Positions 59,609-64,000 of a DNA stretch of 64,000 bases are shown piece by piece; the stretch's first letter is position 1, and the number at the start of each line of letters is the position of its first letter. The notes below the pieces were generated by a model. The model did no database searches and was not told the origin of the DNA. It saw nothing but the letters and a program-made list of their open reading frames with translations. The position numbers and the translations under genes are program-made. The stretch comes from Takakia lepidozioides (Eukaryota > Streptophyta > Takakiopsida > Takakiales > Takakiaceae), in assembly GCA_030704615.1 (NCBI GenBank), contig CM060733.1, forward strand, positions 58,716,001 to 58,780,000, given 5' to 3'.

Positions 59609-60990
59609 ATGAAGAGAACGGGGGCTGTCACTTTCTTCTCGCCTGCACTAACCTGTTGTTGTGTGGCCATGAGTGATGTAGGCATGGATGATCCATTATA
59701 CGATGCTCTTCTCCATAGGTGCAAAATCGGCACCCACCTTAGTGGCATATCCAAGCTGCTCATGAGACAAGTCAACTATCACTTACCCAGCCACCGGGAA
59801 AGTGAAAGGAGATTGTTCAGAGTCACTGCTTTGGAAGGTACCTCTGCTGTGGAAGTCCCTTCTAGGTCCGTTGTCCCCGCTTTACTTGAATTGTACCATG
59901 CTTCTACTTATGCTGGCAATTTGGGGGTTGTTAAAACTGTCAAATGATTGTAGGAGCAGTATCACTGGAAAGGCTTAATTAAAGATGTCTCAGCTTTCAT
60001 TGCAAGATGTGTGCCCTGTCATGCTAAGATACCTTTACAGCCAATCCTGGTGACTGAACCATTTTCCAGTATTGGCTTAGATCTAGTTGGATCCACGTCC
60101 ATGGGCCATGTATACCTTGCGGTTGCTACGGACTACCTGACGAAATGGGTTGAGCTCCGACCTCTGGTTGCTAAAGATAGTGATGAGGTGGTGTAGTTCT
60201 TCTTTGATAAGGTGATACTTCGTCATGGTTGCCCTCTTGAAATCCTCACGGATCAAGGTACTGAGTTTCTGCAACCAACTTATGGAGATTGTCTTGTTTA
60301 ATCTCAACACTAAGCATGCCATTACTGCTCCCTACAATCCCCAATGCAATGGTTTGACAGAACGATTTAACAAAATTATATGCCAGATGCTCGAGAAGAA
60401 TGGAACACTAATTGATGAATGGGATATTGTTGTGCATATTCTGCTCTTTGCCTATAAGACTTCTATCCATGCCAGTACCAAAATCTCACATTTTGAACTT
60501 TTGTATGGTAGGAAATGTAGAACTCCTTTGCATATCTCCTGACTGCAGGTATCCGCCATTGAGCCTGAGAATTGGGAAGACTTTTTGCTTTCCATGGATG
60601 CTAGACGACGTAGTTGGTGTGAAACAACTAAATCTAATATTGTGTTTGCCCAAGCTGCTCAGGCCAAGAATTACAACAGACGTGTTGTGTATTCTGAATC
60701 ATTCAGGGTAGGCCAGTCTGTTTGTGTCAAGCTCTAGCCTGGTAAGCAGATATCTAAGGCCAAACGTCGGATTGATGGCCCTTACCTTATCTCTGATATT
60801 CTTCCTGGCAGACAGTATGTCTTGCTCCCCCAGCATGCTTCTACTCCTCACTTAGCTAGCTCCATTCATGTTTCATTGCTTGTTCCATGTACTCTTTACT
60901 TTTGATCTCACCTGTTTGAATGTTGAGAACCGTCAGGTGATCTTCACCCCCACAGTTCGGACAACTCGTGATTTGGCCCTGGCATCTTCT
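59609..60990 (+). pseudogene. Integrase of the second gypsy element
   Basis: The linker and HHCC zinc domain come first (LLELYHASTYAGNLGVVKT, ARCVPCHAK). The core has LDLVGSTSMGHVYLAVATDY with the first Asp, LTDQGTEF with the second and NGLTERFNK with the Glu. The C-terminal GPY/F motif RRIDGPYLISDILPG lies near 60770. Stops at about 59945, 60196 and 60300 and a shift near 60540 disrupt it. No chromodomain follows, unlike the element at 3.5-13.2 kb. Confidence 0.88.
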
Positions 60991-61230
60991 TCTTTAGAGT
61001 AGTTTTGAATTTCGTGACAGTTTTCTGCACCAATTGTAGCACTTGGGGTTTTTCCTATGGGATGTTTTGTCCTCCACCCAGCTTGCAGGGTGAGGTTTCT
61101 TCCCTAGGTTTTTTCATCCCTTGTGTGCCGGGTGTGTAGTTTATTTTGGCTAGGCTTCGTTTTTTTTCTTCCTGAGCTCATCACTCGCAGGAGCTCGCAG
61201 TTTCTAGTGGCCCCAGCAGACTTCACATAC

Positions 61231-61744
61231 GTGGAGCTGGGATTCATTCTCACCTTCCTTTTCAACTTGGATGAATGGAGGACGGATGCGCCCCGGATAA
61301 TTTAGGGATGGACGGAGCCATGATGAAGTCTAGATGAACTTACACTTTGCGCATGAGGATGAGTTGGCAACAGCTTATGACTTTATTAGGTGACTTTATT
61401 AGGATGGATCTAGGTGATCTGACTTCTTTCTGTGGCTATGCTGGAAGGGCATGTGGCTGGCTTATATGTAAGTGCCACACGGCACTAATATTAGATTACG
61501 ACCTAATACTATTTAAGCTCGACTGCCATGGCACTGAGGGTGGTGGCTTTTGGGTCTTACGCGAATGTACGCTTGGTGTAACGGTGTGCTTGAGTGTGTG
61601 GATGAATGTGTTTTGGAAGTCCGACTCTGTTGCGTCATCTTCATAAGATTCCGTCTTCTCTGCCAGGCCCATCTATAGACTACATTCCCCAGATAGGATT
61701 AAGTCCGGTAGAGGAAGGGGATCAAACCCATAGCGCCGGAATCA
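61231..61744 (+). repeat. LTR of the second gypsy element, plus orientation
   Basis: It starts near TGGAGCTGGGATTC and ends CCGGAATCA. It matches 56726-57253 in reverse complement. An 11-bp word CAGACTTCACA stands at both sides (61217-61227 and 61743-61753, overlapping the last two LTR bases). No polypurine tract is evident before it. Confidence 0.82.
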
Positions 61745-61753
61745 GACTTCACA

Positions 61754-62238
61754 GGTTCATATGTCATAAGTCAAATCTGATGGTTTCAGTGGCAAGCGTT
61801 TTCAAATAATCAAGTGTGAACAACCTTAGATAGTTTAGACAGTTTAGATTCCATAGTCCTCACCGAGCAAGCTTTGCCCGATCAATGCATGTACACAGTG
61901 GAACTAGTACCGATCTGACTTAAGGACCGTTCACACTTAGTGATACGGTCACTACTAGCTATGGCTGTTCATACATATGCTCCCATGACAGGTAAGTAGT
62001 CCTCGTGGCAGCCACTATCACCTGAGCTACCACTGATAATAAATTTGTTGATAACTTATTTACAAGCCCGTCATAACCTTTACAACCGCGCCTATTATTA
62101 GCGGCAAATTATCTCTTTGAAACCACAGCACCTAAGGTACCATTTTCCATTGAGTCTCCTTCCCCGATCAATACTCGAACTCGAGCTTTTGTGCATAACG
62201 GAGCTTCAGTGTGCTGCGACAATAGTCAAACCAGCGTG
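61754..62238. other. Spacer, possibly the 5' end of the Harbinger element
   Basis: No gene is seen. The upstream part of the PIF/Harbinger element, including its terminal repeat and 3-bp target duplication, should lie here, but I could not define it without the other end. Confidence 0.35.
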
Positions 62239-63448
62239 ATGACGACGATACAACCTGCACTGGCAGCTGCTTCAGGTGATAGTGAATCTATAGAGATAGC
62301 AGGAAGAGGGAGAGGGAGAGGGAGAGGGAGAGGAGGGGGAAGGAGAGAAGGAGGAGCAGTGGGGAGGGGAGTTGGTGCAGCACCACAGCGTCAAAAACAA
62401 GGAAATTGGGAGCATAATGAGGTGTTTGCTCTCATCAAATGTAAACATGATGAGCATGTGGCACAGAAGGCGTTGGTGGATCCCCGAGCATATATGGTGC
62501 CTGCTGCAATCAAGTGGACTAGAATTTTGGAAGAGCTGCAGAAGGTTATGAAAGCTAGGATTCCTCGAAATGGGAAGATGTGCAAAGAGAAACGGAATGG
62601 TCTTAATTCAGATTACAAGAAGGTTTCACACTATCACAAAGGAACCGGCCATAATACATCGTATTGGGAGTTGACCACTGATGAGCGCGATAAGTATCAC
62701 CTGCCTCGCCAATTCAATAGAGACTACTATGAAGCGATTGAAGCATTCCAGGGGGAACGCATAATTAATGCACCTGTTCATGTAAGGGATCTGAATGCCC
62801 CTGGGGATGGAAACTATGTTGCACCCATGCCAGAAATTGAGATACAAGAGGAACAAGAGGAATCAACAACACAACCCCGTTCACATATGACAAGTTTTCT
62901 TGGCCAAGACTTCATACCAGAAGCACAAGGTGCAGTTCTAGAACGGGAACAGGGTAACCCAATACGTGTAAACATTGTCAACCTCGACGATTACTTTGAG
63001 AGTACTCAACGAGCCTTTCCTGATGTGGTCAATTTGTCGAATGTTCATAGTCAGGTTGTGCCTGCACCATCAATCGGCCAACCAACAACCCTTGGCAGTA
63101 CCGGCGTTAAGCGCAAGCGCACAAACATATTCTCACCAGTAATCGAAGCTAGTGACAAGGGGAACAAAGTAATTGTAGACGCAGTTGGAAATTGAGGAGC
63201 GGCGTAGTAAGGTTCGGGAACGTACTGTAAAGGATCAGCTAGTGTACCTCAAGCAAAGAGACAATAAACTTCGGAAAAGAAGCAAAGAAATGGTGAATGT
63301 GCTCTCTAATTTGAGCATGGCAATGTGCCACGCATTCATACAGGATAAGCGACTAATGTCTCCCCCCATGAACATTCAAGACTCATCAGACGATGAAGTT
63401 CTAGACCTCCAGATGATCACCAGGATATCTGAAGATCCAGTAGCTTGA
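62239..63448 (+). CDS. PIF/Harbinger ORF1: Myb/SANT-like DNA-binding protein
   Basis: The first ATG gives MTTIQPALAAASG, then an Arg-Gly run encoded by GAGAGG repeats (GRGRGRGRGRGGGRR). A Myb/SANT/trihelix-like domain follows (GNWEHNEVFALIKCKHDEHV ... KWTRILEEL ... YWELTTDERDKYHLPRQFNR). Then come a low-complexity linker, a basic TGVKRKRTN signal and, after a frame change or short intron near 63187, a coiled coil (LEIEERRSKVRERTVKDQLV). It ends ISEDPVA at 63448. In PIF/Harbinger elements this second protein binds subterminal DNA and helps the transposase enter the nucleus. It looks nearly intact. Confidence 0.75.
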
Positions 63449-63650
63449 TTGAACTACTCATTTGAATGATGACATTCTATACATTGATATGGTAGCTTGA
63501 GTGAATGACAATTCAATTGATGTTGTAGAGATTGATACAGTAGCGTGATTGAAATCAGCTAAGTTTTTGGTACAAATTTTGGTCCATAGAGACAAAACAA
63601 TCTAGTCTGAAGCCATTTCATGCCTTCTATGTCAATGAACTCCATTCAAA
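63449..63650. other. Spacer between convergent Harbinger ORFs
   Basis: It contains GATTGA/GTAGCTTGA-type short repeats (AGTAGCTTGATTGAA near 63437, TAGCTTGAGTGAATGA near 63492, AGTAGCGTGATTGAA near 63540). It would hold both 3' ends. Confidence 0.4.
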
Positions 63651-63659
63651 TTGACATTG

Positions 63660-64000
63660 AATTGACAAATCCATTCTCCATGTTCTGCCTGTTCACTATC
63701 CTCTACGTAGTTTGTTACCAAGATACTGCTCTAAAGCTACACGTTGCTCCAATCCAGAAATCTCTACACCTTATAATTGCGGTTCAGCTTCATAGTCCAT
63801 TGCATTATCTCCTGGAATCCATTGTTCATTGTTCGCAGCCTCTCATCGACCAGGATTGCCACACGATTAATATTGTTTTCCAGTTATAATTGAATCATTA
63901 AGCTTTCAATCTCAGCAGCCTTTCCTCCTAGGATCATGTTATACAAGATACAACAACAGATGACTACATCAGGTAGAAATAGAACGTGCAAATTGGTCTT
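63660..64000 (-). CDS. PIF/Harbinger DDE transposase, C-terminal part (rest beyond window)
   Basis: On the minus strand from the window edge the frame reads LHVLFLPDVVICCCILYNMI and LGGKAAEIESLM. This is the end of the DDE_Tnp_4 domain of plant PIF/Harbinger transposases, with the characteristic cysteine-rich CCC and a following N/H-N-hydrophobic helix. A TAA occurs at about 63885, after which the frame stays open (LENNINRVAILVDERLRTMN). The true end is therefore either there or further down after a mutated codon. It is convergent with the Myb/SANT ORF, a usual arrangement. The transposase catalyses excision and insertion at three-base targets. Confidence 0.75.

Larger units (their letters stand above)
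54440..61744. mobile_element. Second Ty3/gypsy element, internally inverted and degenerate
   Basis: From left to right: gag on minus (54465-55577), an additional ORF on minus (55550-56510), a primer-site candidate and an LTR in minus orientation (56708-57253), a SINE, then pol on plus (57690-60990) and an LTR in plus orientation (61231-61744). The two LTRs are similar over about 500 bp but are inverted relative to each other. The order is explained by inversion of the 5' LTR-gag half. Alternatively two elements of the same family lie head to head. Confidence 0.75.

Overview
This is nuclear DNA of a land plant. The evidence is a 23-exon PDR-type ABCG transporter gene, fossils of PLS/DYW pentatricopeptide-repeat (PPR) genes, and several classes of plant transposon. 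The abundance of near-identical DYW-type PPR sequence and the loose, repeat-filled layout suggest a non-seed plant (lycophyte, fern or moss-like), but the sequence alone does not settle this. Apart from the transporter, almost everything recognisable is a mobile element or a broken gene.

Left part (1-13.2 kb): a tandemly duplicated PPR pseudogene (1-1560), then a Ty3/gypsy chromovirus on the minus strand (about 3456-13202) with both LTRs. Its 3' LTR is split by a 3.5-kb CACTA element (3898-7396, 32-bp TIRs, ATC target duplication). That CACTA element carries the 3' part of a PPR-DYW gene, so the layers are PPR fragment in CACTA in LTR retrotransposon. The chromovirus also has an extra 133-codon ORF with its own TATA box between the chromodomain and the 3' LTR.

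Middle (13.2-37 kb): about 3.8 kb without a clear gene, then the ABCG/PDR transporter on the minus strand (17036-28602). I could place all 23 exons with consistent splice sites and phases; together they give an unbroken frame of 1498 codons. A tRNA-derived SINE head lies in one intron. About 8 kb of gene-poor DNA follows, with a decayed DYW domain near 33.5 kb.

Right-middle (37-54.4 kb): four arrays of short GC-rich palindromes in AT-rich spacers. One is built on a CCTTCCGGAAGG core with a 105-bp period (37.0-38.3 kb). The other three are built on GACCGCC/GGCGGTC (43.0-44.0, 47.7-48.7 and 51.8-53.4 kb). The last two flank a frameshifted hAT transposase gene. The last array contains repeated core-promoter-like modules (G-run, TATAAG, pyrimidine-rich start), and the final one points into an unrecognised broken gene. 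This architecture resembles transposon subterminal repeats on an unusual scale.

Right end (54.4-64 kb): a second Ty3/gypsy element rearranged by inversion. Its gag, an additional upstream ORF and one LTR lie on the minus strand, while pol and the other LTR lie on the plus strand. A tRNA-derived SINE sits next to the junction. The window ends inside a PIF/Harbinger element, with its Myb/SANT-like ORF on the plus strand and the end of its DDE transposase converging on the minus strand.
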